Below, piece after piece: positions 1-13,395 of a stretch of 64,000 bases of DNA. The DNA is from Cristatella mucedo. Its lineage: Eukaryota; Bryozoa; Phylactolaemata; Cristatellidae. The notes beneath the pieces are model-generated. The model was not told the DNA's origin. It made no database searches and saw nothing but the letters and a program-made list of their open reading frames with translations. The position numbers and the translations under genes were made by a program. The first letter of the stretch is position 1, and every line of letters starts with the position of its first letter. The stretch spans positions 60,001 to 124,000 of the forward strand of contig WPIO01000017.1 in assembly GCA_009760855.2 (NCBI GenBank). The letters are read 5' to 3'.

Positions 1-1002
1 ATTCACGATGATTTGACTTGGAAACTAATTGCAGACACTTTTTGTGACCTTTGTTATCTTTGTTATTTTGTGACCTTTGTTATCTTGACAGCAGTGCCTT
101 CACGTTTAAGTAGGCCAAATCACGATCAGAAGGATTTAATTGCTGCCAAGTTAGTGGCTTATGTAGTTAAAAAATTACTCGAGTTGGCTCTGCATTTGTT
201 ATTCGGTATCAAATAAAATAAACACAAAACAGCAACTGTAAAATTTGAGTTATCATATCCCACTTTTCAACTGGCCAATGAAACTTAGGAATGTGGCTTT
301 ATTCTGCCTTTGCTATACTTAAACACACGGCTATCAATGAGAACTTCAACGTTGCTAAATTTTGGTCTGACGCAAAATCCATGAATTAGAATTAATTATG
401 ATTTAAGTTGTACTGCAATGAATAGAGGCTATACATCATGTAACTTGCAAACTGGGGTTCAAAAATTCTGCTTCGTGCTTTTCAAAAGCTAAATATCGCT
501 ATGTTTATAGAATAACCAACTCTCCAAAAATAGTGCTGATTTCAGGGATTTGAGTTTCGTAAATAATTGCGTGCAATGTAGACTTTTGCTTCATTTTTTA
601 TAGACGTTTCGTGCATTTTAGCAACGATCTGACGTTTTATGCAAAATGGTGGCTCCATATTGCTTCTGTGCATCAGTGAGCCTATTCATTATGAATTGAT
701 AATAATTCTACCTAGTAAAATTAACTTTGAAGGAACGGCGCATCTTGATAGAACTGACCTGAAACTGCATTTTCATTGTTGCTAAGAAGATAACAATTAT
801 GTCCGCTCTATATTTCGTGCAGGTAAAACCAAGTGTCGCCCGAAATTGCTTACTACATTTAAGTTTTCTTTGTTGACCCTCTTCGCTTTAACAGGTCAAT
901 CTCAAACATAAAAATAAGTATTTTCCCATCTGTCAATACAAATGTCAGCCTTTAATGATATGATGATAGTTATTTAGTAATAACAATATAATTAGTTTAT
1001 GT

Positions 1003-1135
1003 TGCACCCTAAGAGAACTTAATATATATTCAGATGCATCTCACATGCCTCAGGGCTCGAACCCACGACATCGGTCACCAAATTCATTCACATTGACCTC
1101 GAACGTTTAAGGTGAGCACCTTAACGCATAGAGAC
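1003..1135 (-). mobile_element. SINE family B copy, diverged
   Basis: CCCTAAGAGAACTTAATA, TATTCAGATGCATCTCACATG, box B GGGCTCGAACCC and AGGTGAGCACCTTAACGC. Confidence 0.6.
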
Positions 1136-1369
1136 ATATTTTTGTGTAAGATGCTATTGCTGTTGTCATGCATTCACATATCTCAGAATCATAACACGTG
1201 CTTGCATTACAGACAGGGGCTCAACTTGGCTGTGGATGAAATCAGTGGACTATTTCACTATGTCTGTCTTCCCGTTTTTCATTCAATGTTTGTGTACCTC
1301 TTTTGTTCCAGAAGCGAGGAGACAGTGATATCATTTATGGCATAACATGCAAACCCAAAGGGACTTGTG

Positions 1370-1502
1370 GTCATATCCTTTATTGGGCATGCTACCACTA
1401 ATAATTCGATCGTGCTTCTTTTCCAGCAAATTTTAAGTGCCTAGAAATACATTGATTTATCTGAGGATGTCATGTCAAATGTATTATTATTATTATTATT
1501 AT
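1370..1502 (+). mobile_element. LINE 3' tail fragment
   Basis: GGGCATGCTACCACTAATAA, then a diverged hairpin tail and ATTATTATTATTATTATT, as in the other 3' ends of the family. Confidence 0.6.
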
Positions 1503-2289
1503 CCTACTGCGTCTCTTTTTCTATTTTACTAGGTGCTGCTGTTAGCTAGGGCTGCCCTGAGAGGTGTAGGGCTAAATCGCTACCTTATGAATCGGAACTG
1601 TTCATCCCTATCTCTCTAACTCAGGTCGAAGAAGAAGGCTAAACGACCCAATGATCCCTGCCACTCCTTGCATACCCGGCTAGATAGAGGCTTTAGTCTT
1701 CAGCATAGGGTGGGCGTGCCCCTTCACTCTAGACCTGAGGAGTGGAACAGACTATAACTGGATGGGTGGGATTAATCGTGCCGCGCCTCCCTTCACATGA
1801 CTGATCTCGAATGAACGATGGCTATCCGGCAAGGGTTAGTCTGTAGCGCAAGGGAGACGTGAAGCTAACATAGCAGGGTAGTCAAGATGCAATAGTACTA
1901 CTTAGGTAGCACTGAAGTGCTATTTTACAAGAAGCGCCAGACTCTCAACACTGTTTCAAAAGAAGATTGTGGTCGCGAAGCACACAATTAACGACCGACC
2001 AGCCAAGCCAGGAAATGCTGTGATCCCAAGTAGCCGTTAAAGGAAATACATTGGCATCTACTTTCCTGTACGGAGAGATTCCCAGATCACGTTGGAGGCT
2101 GCCCGTGTTGCAGCAGTGGCTAGAGAGAGGGCTCAGAGATACTCAGCCAAAAATTGTAACAGTGCCGTTCAATGCCTCAGTCCTCAGTTCGAGCCACTGC
2201 ACTTTCTGTGGCAATGAAGACAGTTGACGGAAGTTTCTTGCGTTAAAAGACCGATGCGGTAGCCATTTTGAGGCCTTGCTGTACAGGTT

Positions 2290-2364
2290 TTCCGAGCTGG
2301 TTTAACTCGGTGGTTAAGGCACCGATGTCATTGGCTCGACCCCCGTGGCGAAACGGAAGCATGA
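2290..2364 (+). mobile_element. SINE family B head, cut by a microsatellite
   Basis: GGTTTAACTCGGTGGTTAAGG and GGCTCGACCCCC resemble the family head; the tail is replaced by the AT/GT repeat. Confidence 0.4.
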
Positions 2365-2554
<190 letters not shown>

Positions 2555-2559
2555 ATGAT

Positions 2560-4990
2560 TTCCTATTAGTAGCTTGTCATTTTTTTTACTACTGGGAGCA
2601 TCAAGCCTATTTCTATAGCTTCTATTTCTATGCGTGTCTGAAGTATGTAGGGATAGAATCAGCCTAACCTTGCCACATCGCTCTGAACATGGGAAGTTTT
2701 AGGTTGCTAGCTATATTCCAAGTGCCTCGTAACAGCAGCTCTAGAACCCCTCTTCATTGTTAGGTACACCTCGGCTGGCAATCAGCTGCAGTAGGCCCTA
2801 GTGTACTCTCGCATCACATGCTCTTCGGCTTCCTTCACGCCGTTCATTGCATTCGGTTCATATGCCCAGAAAGCCTTGAGTTAACATATGGCATCTGGCA
2901 CCGTTTGCATTGAATTTCCTTGCTTCTGGCACCATCTTCATGATTTATACTGGAGCTAAAGACGCACGCGCACCACTCAGCTTTCCCTAAGCCCCGGTGC
3001 ACTTGTCATTGTTTTGGTTCCCGTGTGCTTAGCGTACTTACCAGCTCACAGGTGTATTCACTTTTCGAATCAGGCGACCTAGGAACCGGTGGGCCTTGAT
3101 GTCTTCTCGAGTGCTTTTGAATATTGGTCTAAGTATAATACTTAGAGACCGTGCCTTCAGTTTTTATAATTTGAAAACCCGGAACGCATTCCAGAAGACG
3201 TTAAGGCATTCCCTGATTAGACAATATTTACAAATTAGCCGAAACACACATTTTCATCAAAGCTTTAGAGAGTCCTCGTGAATTTTCTTTTGTGTGGTTT
3301 GAGTGCTAAAACAGTGCATGCTATCACTAACCATATTGACGTGTTTTTTTACAGCATATGACAAGTGCCTGGAAAGTGATGAAGCTCTCTGAAGGCTCTA
3401 TTGAAATGCCTTAGTTTTTTAATATTCCTTAATAATGATTGGTGATGGACATTGTCTGCCATTAGCATGGCTTCATATTGCCAGTGATTTCGCTTCTGAT
3501 TGAAATCGCTGAGACGCACGAGGTGATTGTCCTTCAAATCGTACACTCACTGAAACCGGCCTTTTTGAAAAAGACTACAAACAGCTCTAATGGACTGCAG
3601 ATGTTTGCATAAGCTGTGGTTCTTTCTCCGTTATTACATAACAAGCTCACAAAACCTTTACTGTCTTGTCAACAGGAGTATCAACATTTGGCCTTGACGA
3701 GTACGATCGAATACAGTCATCGTGAGCAATGATTTTATCAACATGGTCAATGAAATTGCTCATTACGAGTGCGCCTCATTCAGCTCGCGAAGCGAGAGCA
3801 AGTGGAATTAGTGAGAAAGTCGAAAAGTTCCGAAAGAGTGGGACTACTAAAATCTATAGGAACTGCTATTTTGTGCTCTAAGACCACGACTAGGATATGC
3901 TGAAAGGCCAAAGGACAACTACTTAAGAGAAGCGAAGCAAAAGCATCAACGTCCATCAACTCTGATCAATTTAATTCATCAAACCCCGACTGGATTGATT
4001 AGAGAAAGAGATACCACCCTGCCGACGACTGCAAGCATCTTCAAAATAAGACTTTATTGGTGTGCTATATCGTATTTAATCAACAACTATTCTTGATCCC
4101 AGCTATTCCTAATGATTCGGACGGCTAGTCATTGCCATCGCACATGGAGCCAGTCGGGGTGTAGTCACTTACGTGTACGCACATAAGTATTGTGATGAAG
4201 CTATTTACAGCCATCAGCTTGATTTTGCAGTAGGAATACACTACACCATTCACCGGGTTACGAAGAAGCTCAGTTAGTGCACGAAACGAGATGACATTAC
4301 ACGATGCAACGTAGCACTCTAATCTGAGCAAGAAGATCTCAAAAATAAATATTGGCAGGGCAAGAATAAATAAAAAAAAGTGACTCAGTCTTGCAGCAGA
4401 GCCACGTCTCTCTACGAGTGAAAAGTGACCAAGTAGAAGAGATGTTGTCTGAGTAAGACTGCCAGCATGGGAGGTTAGGCTGTATGAGACGCGGTAGATA
4501 GTCTGGGCTATCAAACCGTTGCCTTAGCTTTAAAATATGTAGCAAGGAGAGGCACAGATGTTGGTCTGCAGAGTCAAAGGGTTGGTTTTCAATAGCTTCA
4601 GGATGAGGATGCGCACAGTATACGGTATTTTAGTAGTGACTGATCGCATCTGAGGTTCCTAGAGAGTGGACACTCTCCGAAAGTCCAAGGCTAAATAGAT
4701 TGGCCCTATTCGCAGTACAGTGTGAAGGATCAAAACCATCAGTTGCTCGTGCATTAGGACCGCGATGGAAAAAACATAGATTCTCACCTGTCGATGTGTT
4801 CGCTCAGTAGATATATCGAAATGTGGAATTTATTACCACAGTTAGAGAACAAAGTTTTGACTTTATTCGCTCACTGATTTTCGAAAGCTTGTTCCAGCAG
4901 ATTGTCTTTCGCTGGTACTTAGCTACTCATCTCATTGAATGTTCGTACCCTAAATTATTTTTAGTAAAGTTTTTAAAGTGAGATTCAAGC
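2560..4990. other. Intergenic, nothing recognised
   Basis: AT-rich unique sequence. The largest open frame (4514-4125, minus, 129 codons) has no recognisable motif. Confidence 0.5.
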
Positions 4991-4992
4991 TG

Positions 4993-4993
<1 letters not shown>

Positions 4994-5072
<79 letters not shown>
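4994..5072. repeat. (CT)n microsatellite
   Basis: About 78 bp of uninterrupted CT. Confidence 0.95.
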
Positions 5073-5074
<2 letters not shown>

Positions 5075-5075
<1 letters not shown>

Positions 5076-8000
5076 TACACACGGGAAGCGCTCTCTGTGG
5101 CGATATCTAGGGAAAATGATTAGATGTTTAATCAAGCGCTGACTACTACCAGCTTTTTGGCAACTTAAAAAGGATGCCAGTCTGGAATCGCAGTGAAAAA
5201 CCTTAATTACTCTAAAGTAGAAAATAAAATAAAATTAGCAGGGCATGGCGGCCAAAGACTTACGCCGCACTAGTACCTGAGAAGCTTTCCTGAGCTTGAC
5301 TGTTATTTTCTCGACCCTACACGTTCAATATTACAATGCATCTGACAGGCTCTTACTGGAACCAGAGACTAGAAATCCCCTCCACTGCAAAGTAGTCAAT
5401 ATACACGACTCTGAAGGCTACCAGCCACTTCTTAGTCACCCACTACGTCAGTTCTGGACCGCACAGTATGAAAGTAGCGATGCAGTGCTTTAAGCGGCGA
5501 ACATTGTAATTGAGTGCTGATCAATGAGTTTCTTCAAAGCCAGCCAATCGGAGCAAGCGGCATGTTTACGCAAGGTACTTGCTAGTCAGCCTAATGGGCT
5601 GGAGCCGAGCAGCTCCCTTCCTGACGCTACAGCCGCATATAACTGTACTAACTGTACCGAAGCTAGAGATGCCTGCTTCTCCTTCACTAATTAGCTTAAA
5701 CGCGACAGCTAAATTTCCTGGATGGTGGCCTCGTGGTCTGAGGTAAAAGGCATCAATGAAACGCACTGCGAGGAATCAATAGGTCTCTAAAGCCTGCTTT
5801 AGCTACTTGAGTACCATCGAATTATATTGAACTTACTTTCTCTGCATCAAGAAGTAGAAGAACAGCTATGATATCAAACTCCTCTGTAAATGTAGTCAGT
5901 ATTCCTGTGAGAAAAGCAGCTCACTCGAAATGTGTCGTGAGGTGAGAGATAAGACCCATTTTAGTCCATCTGCACGTACCTTTATTACAGGATCGAATCG
6001 TGCAAGAAAGTTTCCTGTTTTGCGCAATGAATTTTCATGTTTTTCAGTTCGTTGATCCAGCTGTTGGTGGCTGGATTTGGCATTAAGCATGCCACCTACT
6101 CTAACCGCTATACCTATACCTTACGGCTTTAAGCTGAACGCGATAGCGTCATTTTTAGTAAACTTTGGATATATTCCAAGGAAAACCCTATAAGAACCCA
6201 CAAACAAGGCACTTGAATGTGGGGAGAACATCAAGGAAATAAAAAAAGTGTGACCCTGAAGTGTGTTCCCATTGAAGAAAGCTGGCTCCGCCGAACCTTC
6301 TTTTCTTGTCACAACGAGTTGAAACTAATAATACTGATATGCTGCCATGGACCACTATTGTTTCCTAGGGATTAATTGCTTCGTTAATTCTAGGCAAAGT
6401 TTTGAATACCTCTTAATTTTTGCCAGAAGTTCAAGCGTTATCACGGCACCTCTATTATAGCACCGCATTGTTGCAAACAACACAATTGAATATGAAAATA
6501 GCATACTCGGCAATAATTATACCACTCCTGTCGGATTGTAATCATTTTAGCTTTGCAGTGTCTATCCATGTTAGGGAGCGTCAAATCACGGGCACGAATA
6601 GCCGGCTCGTTCGTGCTCTGTTGATGCAATGATAAAAGCAGGAATCCGGACACACGAAATCTCGATCTGTGAGCGAGAGCTTTACTATATTGCAAGCAGC
6701 TACAGATACACAGATGCAGGTACTTATTAGTAGTCAGAGGTTCGTAGGCGTAGCCATGATTATTCTAAGGATGAGGCCAGACCTCGATTTTCCCAGAGAT
6801 ATCTAGTTAGATGGGCGTATCGGGTGCCCTATCGCTCGACATGCCCGTCGAGTCAGACCATGGGGGGCGGTAAGGGTCGCTGGTCTCTTTCGTTTGATAG
6901 TGTCTGCGATAGATATGCAAAGGTTTTCACTAAAAGAAGTTGACGAATCTGGTTCTGATTTCGTGGCTCGTCGAGCCTATTTACCAGCAATAAAAGCCAG
7001 CTCGGCATTCATGTCCGCCCAAACTAAATACCGCGACAAGTGTGTCAAATGAGATGTCAAACCAACCCTCTCCATTAACCAACTCGACCAACTATCGAAT
7101 GATCTTGCATTAATTCCATAGTCCTACATATGAAAGTCATTTTAAATGCTCCGCGATTACCCAGTTTGTGCTTGTCGACTGACTTGATCTGGGGCCGCTT
7201 ATGAAATAGCCGCAATAAAAAAGCTTATGAGTAATGCGATATGTTTTCGTGCAGCCCGATTTACGTATGACTTCCCACCACCAGGCCGGCATATAAGACC
7301 AGAGCGATGCTAAATGCAGTTGCTCTCTACTAACTCGTTAGGTCGATATCACACTCGATGATCCGTCTTAAATCGCACCCGATCGACAAGATCCGCTCCG
7401 ATCGAGATGATATGAGGTTCAAATGCAAAATTTGTTCAAGCATTACTATTACTTCTTTTTTATTGAGCTATAGATCGACAAAATACGCTCGAATGCCGGC
7501 GCTATTCATGTCAGCTACAAAGACGTGGTGGCAATCGGTTTTACAACGGGTATCGTACGCCGAACATTCTTAGACCCCCCCCCTTTTGATCTAATTACAG
7601 TGTCCCGCGCCACCACAAGGTGCTCGAGCCTTATAGCAGTCAACAGGGGCTCATTTGATTAAAGCTAAAAGCGATACATCGGACTGGATAGTTTTTCTTA
7701 TCACAAGCAGGACCTTAGATCAGGCATTTCGACTTACTAACTACGGCTTAATCGGCTTATCTTATTTTATTATATATTTTCCTGATTAATTATTAAATAA
7801 TTAATTAGGTTAATCTCGGTAATGCTCCTTCTCCCGAAATCGGTCTCTATTATTTTTCGTACTCATTATAACCTATACACAGTTGATACGGATTCAAAGA
7901 CCAACAGTAGCTGCTAAAATGATCCTTACCACCACATCTTAAACAGATCTAATCTACCTTTCTCAAGGTCGAGGTGAATGCATGTAGTCAATTCATCTCC

Positions 8001-8165
8001 GTTGAGGATGCAAGTGAGTCCCAGGCCAATTTGTAGACCACAGCTGACACCATGCTTGTCCTACCTATAAGGCTTGTCCAATCATTAATACTCTTTATGA
8101 AGCTGATTGCCATTCAAATGCAGATTTCGTCGGTGCAAGCTGCAAGGAAATAAATTAAGTGAGTC
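5075..8165. other. Intergenic, nothing recognised
   Basis: Short open frames only; a C10-like run near 7576. Confidence 0.5.
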
Positions 8166-8167
8166 GG

Positions 8168-8232
8168 ATGGATAGCAAAGCTTAAAAGTGTCAAGGGATA
8201 ATCCCTTGACCCTTTTAAGCTTTGCTATCCAT
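8168..8232. repeat. Near-perfect 65-bp palindrome
   Basis: Arms 8168-8199 and 8201-8232 are 32-bp inverted repeats with one mismatch and a single-base centre. The arms begin ATGGATAGCAAAGCTTAAAA. Confidence 0.9.
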
Positions 8233-8248
8233 ATTTTAAGCTTTCAAG

Positions 8249-8302
8249 CATTTCTACGTCGATGGCCCTTAACTATAGTTAAGAGCCATCGACGTAGAAA
8301 TG
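8249..8302. repeat. Near-perfect 54-bp palindrome
   Basis: Arms 8249-8275 and 8276-8302 are 27-bp inverted repeats with one mismatch and no spacer. The arms begin CATTTCTACGTCGATGGC. Confidence 0.9.
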
Positions 8303-8994
8303 AGAGCAGACACAGTGTTCGGCGCTGACACGGATGGTCACGGATGTGTAGGTACTGAAAAGAAGATGGCCGTCTATGACCGAATCCCGAGGGCTCGTCC
8401 ATCCCACACTCTCCCGAGGGCTCCCGAGAAGAGGGACGGCCATTTGCTTATTCTTACTCTGACATCTCTCGATGAGTCAGGTAGTAATTGCAAGTGATAC
8501 CTCGAATATGCGTCAAAAAGTGCTCCGTAAGGATATGGTGGCAAATTGTGTCACACTTGGCTGGGAGATCTATGCCAACTAGCAGAAAGACCCCATCACG
8601 ACCATCATTATTCAGAGAGTCGTGGTAAACCTGAGGAAAAACAGTTACTGTTGAAAGCTGAGCATCAAATCCCGATTTGAGCATTGCTAGCAAGATCTGA
8701 TTGACTGATGTAACCATTTATGCAATTGGCTGCCACCGGTTCAAGACAGTTGGAAGGAACAATGCATTGGAGGCTGAATACAAGTATCTTACATTCTCAC
8801 GATCTAGGTTAGCATTATTAATGAGTGGCTGAGCAACCGCTGATTTCAGATATAAAGTGAGTGCCGTTAAAAAGAGCACACTCAGAATATCCCATCAGGC
8901 AGACACCAAGAGGCCCGTGCTATTTCTCATAAGGAAAACTGCTGGGAGAAGGTCGAGAGATTTACTACCAGCCTTTTTAGCTTCGGATGCAAGT

Positions 8995-9120
8995 TTGGCC
9001 GCAACTTGAATAGAGAGAGAGACAGGTGCGAGAGGAGAAGAAGAGCAGTCAGAAGGGAGCAGAAAAAACTATAAAAAAAACGAAAAAGAAAGAAAAAAGA
9101 AACGAGACGAAGAGGGGCTG
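8995..9120. repeat. Purine-rich tract
   Basis: GA/AAG-rich stretch on the plus strand with few pyrimidines. Confidence 0.6.
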
Positions 9121-9236
9121 CAGCCCTGAAGGAACCACAGAGAAAGAACAGAGTCCCTTATCCGCTTAACTATACCCGTGAAGATGGAGGAGCGCTTGGC
9201 TATGTCACCATTGGGATCATTGCTTGCAATGCAGAA

Positions 9237-9286
9237 GATCGTCAATAGTGGACAAGATAGGATAGATCGTCAATAGTGGACAAGAT
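9237..9286 (+). repeat. 22-bp direct repeat
   Basis: Two identical copies (9237-9258 and 9265-9286) starting GATCGTCAATAGTGG, separated by 6 bp. Confidence 0.85.
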
Positions 9287-9299
9287 GAACGCTTTTGAG

Positions 9300-10985
9300 T
9301 GATTGAGCTGTGATTCGAATACAGCTCTATCAAACATTTAAGCCTACCCTTTGCTAAAATGGATTGATACGACAAAGAATAAGCCTCAAACCTCGACCGG
9401 TGGACATACGAGTAGAGTCCTCACTTTCCGGTGGTCTCTTCAAGCTTCGTTTAATATTCCTCGCGTTCTTTATGTCAGCGGAGAGCCAGAGCTCAGCTCA
9501 ACAAGGATCGATCTATCGTTCAATCGAAGTGAAGAAAAGTCAAGGAAGTTGGCTTGCGTCGTTTTATATGATTGAAAAAAGGGGAGAACGCCTATGAAGG
9601 TCAAGAAGAAAGACGCAGGACGCCAGTTTGCTTAGGACAACATCAATGTCAAGAGACTCCCAACTCTGTGACTTGCTTGTAATTTGCGGATGCCGAAACA
9701 GGAACGCATCATGGCGATTATTAAATCCGCATTATCAGATGTGCAGAAAGAGGTGACGATACGGTTAGACAAGGTATACTCGAGAAAGAAAATGAGGTCA
9801 AGGGTTTTGCCTTTTTATTGGTTAAGGAGCTAGAACTAGACCATGAAGGCAGAACGACTCCGATAGTCAATGTACGCTGGAATGCATCGGATCAGATGGG
9901 GTTCCTAAAATTGTTTAGTGATTAGAATATAGAAAATGCCAGAAAAAGCAGAGGTGAAGCTGAGATTGGCACCTTTTGAACAATAAATCACTGCCACCTT
10001 CGGCAGTACGTTATCTGGAGACAAATCAAGGCATTCGAATTATTGTCTCAGCTGGAATCAAGAAAGGATTGAAATTGACAATGACGGTGGCGAATACGGC
10101 CAACCCACCACCGGCTTTCAACTATCTTGAAATAAGAAAATAGGATGAATCTTCTAAAGTAGGATAGGTGATAGCTGAGAATCACTTCAGCCACGTCTCA
10201 GTAACAGTGGAAATTTCAACAGCATCATCAGGCGTAAGGCTGCTAAAAAATACCTGTTGCTTGCACAAAGAGGCACAAGTTGTAAGCGGTCGCTGAGGCG
10301 CTGAGTTTTTTCGGTTTTATCACTGTTAGGTTAAGCAAATTAGTGGCGGGTACGAGCGGTAGAACATGAGGAGTGGTTAGTAAAATTAGCAGTCGCTACG
10401 ATGAGTGAGTGAGTGCTGCGGTTGCTAACGACGATGCAGACTTGAGCTTATTCAGAGCCAAACCCTCTGGAGCCCCGACTTGTCCTGCCGGCGATACTGC
10501 CGAATACTCTCGAAGCCTCGCAGAAACGTTTACTGCACGTGCAGTAAGTACAAACTACATGGAGCACGGAGTGACAACAAGTGTGTATGGTCTCGCTGGA
10601 TCGCCTGGGAACCCGCAGACATGCAACGTCAGAGACCTCATGCGACCAGAGACACAGAAGAAAGCAGTAAGCAATTGCATGCGACTGCCTGCAGTCTCAC
10701 GAAGTTTCTCGGGCGTTAGGGACACAGGATCCACACAACATACGTCTTAGATCTATCGCTTAAGGCGTTCGTCGCCGCTCAGATGGCTTCGATTTCGCGC
10801 TGTCTACAGAACTTATTGCTAACGTTCGCACTGTGGTGGCAGTAAAATTTCCCAAATTGAATGACAATGAAACCGACTACACAGCTACGGACGAGCCTAG
10901 TGCCACCCAGAGACAGGAAAACTCGACGCCCTAAACTGGTTCGGTCAGCATCTCTCTACTCGTAGCGTCTGCACTACTCGGGGAG
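9300..10985. other. Intergenic, nothing recognised
   Basis: The open frame 10409-10750 (113 codons, plus) is the longest; it has no recognisable domain or splice context. Confidence 0.45.
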
Positions 10986-10989
10986 CTCG

Positions 10990-11545
10990 GTCTTAAAGTG
11001 CCCCTTCGCTAGGTGGCTACATCAGCTTCATTGTCAAGCCGGCCGACACTCACCTAAGTAACATTGCAAAGTTTCGGGCCCGCTTAGATAAGCTTAACAA
11101 AGCCGATCTGATACATGTGTTTTCCTCATCCCGTTTCCAATTCGGCAGCTCAGGAATGTAAGACGCTTTTACTACAACTGTTACATAACTGCCGTTGCCT
11201 GGTCGCAACCGATATATTATGCACCACTTCTGGCCATCCTGTACCAGCTCCGCATCAAGCCGCAAGTCGATTTCAAGCTTATGTTACTCACTTGCTGGCT
11301 TCTGCATTCTCTTACAACGGCCTACCGATCGAACCTACTTCTTCTTCAGACTTCGCTTTGTACTGCCGCTCTTCTGACTCGCGTCACTAATTTGTATCTC
11401 AAACCGACCTCAAATCTTGGGAAGACCATGCGCTTTTAGCTCGCATGCTCCCAAAGCCTGTTATGCATTACCGACTGTCTCTACGACATGCCTTGACTTG
11501 ACATTTAAGATTAGGCTGGAAACCCACCTACTCCTCACACCATTT
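10990..11545 (+). mobile_element. Strongly decayed LINE fragment
   Basis: With several frameshifts the sequence resembles the C-terminal half of the family: NIAKFRARLDK, then the cys-rich part and the residues preceding LPKPVMHYRLSLRHAL. Stops interrupt all frames. Confidence 0.5.
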
Positions 11546-11571
11546 GCTGTCCTTATAAGTATTAATACAAT

Positions 11572-11735
11572 GTAATTCATTGGTGTAGTTTCCTAAGGGA
11601 ACTTAATCTCTATTCAGGTGCTTCACAAATGCCATGGGGCTCGAGCATTCAACCTCAGTCATAAAATACATTCACCTTGACCTTCTCGGTCGTTAAAGAC
11701 GAGTACTTTAACCACTGGGCCCAACCAGCGCGCCT
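11572..11735 (-). mobile_element. SINE family B copy, diverged
   Basis: Reversed tail CCTAAGGGAACTTAATCTCT and TTCAGGTGCTTCACAAATGC, box B GGGGCTCGAGC, head TTAACCACTGGGCCCAACC. Confidence 0.65.
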
Positions 11736-13108
11736 ACCTTTGTGTGCTTATCCGTGCCGACTTTGCGAGTTCTATTAATAAACAACGCTAGTGCTTCTTT
11801 TTGTGCATATTTAAAGTTATTTAGCTTTCCTAGGGCGACATGCAAATTTCCAATTGATAGTAATTTTGATATTGATATTGCATGCTTTGACGATATTTGC
11901 ATTGCTTAGTCCAACCCTGCTCAAGCTTTACCTAGATGAATGACGACTCCTTGCCTGGTGCCCTTTTGCAGAGTAATTGTTGGATCAATTGATCTAACCT
12001 TCATGCAAAATGCCAACAATAGCTATTGAAAGTGAAGCCAAGATCAGAACTTGTAAATCCTCATGTATTCAAGATGTCCTTATTGCTTATCGATCATTTA
12101 TCCGCTAGCTTAAACTAACCTGTCACACGATGGTCAACATCCAGATCACTTACGTCATGTAACGCCTGATGAATGCTTAACTAAGCGCTTATAAAAGCCT
12201 TATGCCTAAATGATAATCACATCATTTTTGTTCTGAGGTTAGTATACTGCTTACTACTTTCTTGTGTTGCCTTTTTGGGTATATCAATCTAAGAAATATT
12301 TCCGAGTGCGATATACTTGCTGTCAGAATAAGTAAAACTTTAACCAAGGCCATGACACTAAATTACGTGCCTCCTGATATAATTTAAGCTGAATTTCATA
12401 TGCTATCAGTTAATCAGTTTCAAATGATTCAAGTTTTGATGCTGGCGGACTAAGCTGTTAATGCTTTGTATGTTATTTTAACTTCTAAAGATGATTATCA
12501 AGTAGAAACTTAAATTTTGAGTTTCAGAATTACGACTTTCACTAAGAATGAAACTGGAAAAGATTACACAGATCTTCAGTTGATGGAAACATTGTCATCT
12601 AATCTGTTAGCGCTTGTGTCTGCCTCTGCCGACAGTGCGCACGTACCTTGGCAGGTGATGGGCTGGATATAACTAATCATTAGTAGCAATACAACCGTCA
12701 CCATATTGAAAACTCATTTACCGCAACCGGAAGTCATCTCGCTATAAATACACAGACACTAAACAATGAAGTGACGAATGGCGGTGCGTTGAGTACAATA
12801 ATATATTCGGAATTAGTTTGAGTCGATTAACGTCGACAGACCTAGGCCTGCTGGCTAGGCAATTGCCTTGATGGTAATTGAGTTAATCACATGCATCTCC
12901 TGTCCCCAATGCTAGAAGAACTGACAAAGCCTGCCTATTATTTGCATAAACAACTACGAGTTTTTATATTTATTATATGCATTTAGTATATAATGCATTT
13001 ATTATACAACCAATTTATTATATAATGCATTAGTAGTTTCATTTATTCAAATGGTGAAAAGTTAAGGCAATAATATTTGCGATCGCTGGATCGACTATCA
13101 TTAAGATT

Positions 13109-13111
<3 letters not shown>

Positions 13112-13195
<84 letters not shown>

Positions 13196-13218
13196 TATAT
13201 ATTCATATATATGCATAT
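13112..13218. repeat. (AT)n microsatellite
   Basis: About 80 bp of pure AT followed by interrupted ATGCATAT units. Confidence 0.95.
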
Positions 13219-13342
13219 CTTTTATTAGAAGCTGAGTGCTTGCAATCAAATGCTTATAGCTGAACTCAACAAGATCGTATGCTAAAGAAGACTTGGTGGC
13301 TCAAGAGAGCTAGATGCTTGACAAGCTTTCTATGTGCTTTCT

Positions 13343-13345
<3 letters not shown>

Positions 13346-13380
<35 letters not shown>

Positions 13381-13395
13381 CTTTCTTTCTCTCTC
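13346..13395. repeat. (CT)n microsatellite
   Basis: CT units with a TTTC-rich end. Confidence 0.9.
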
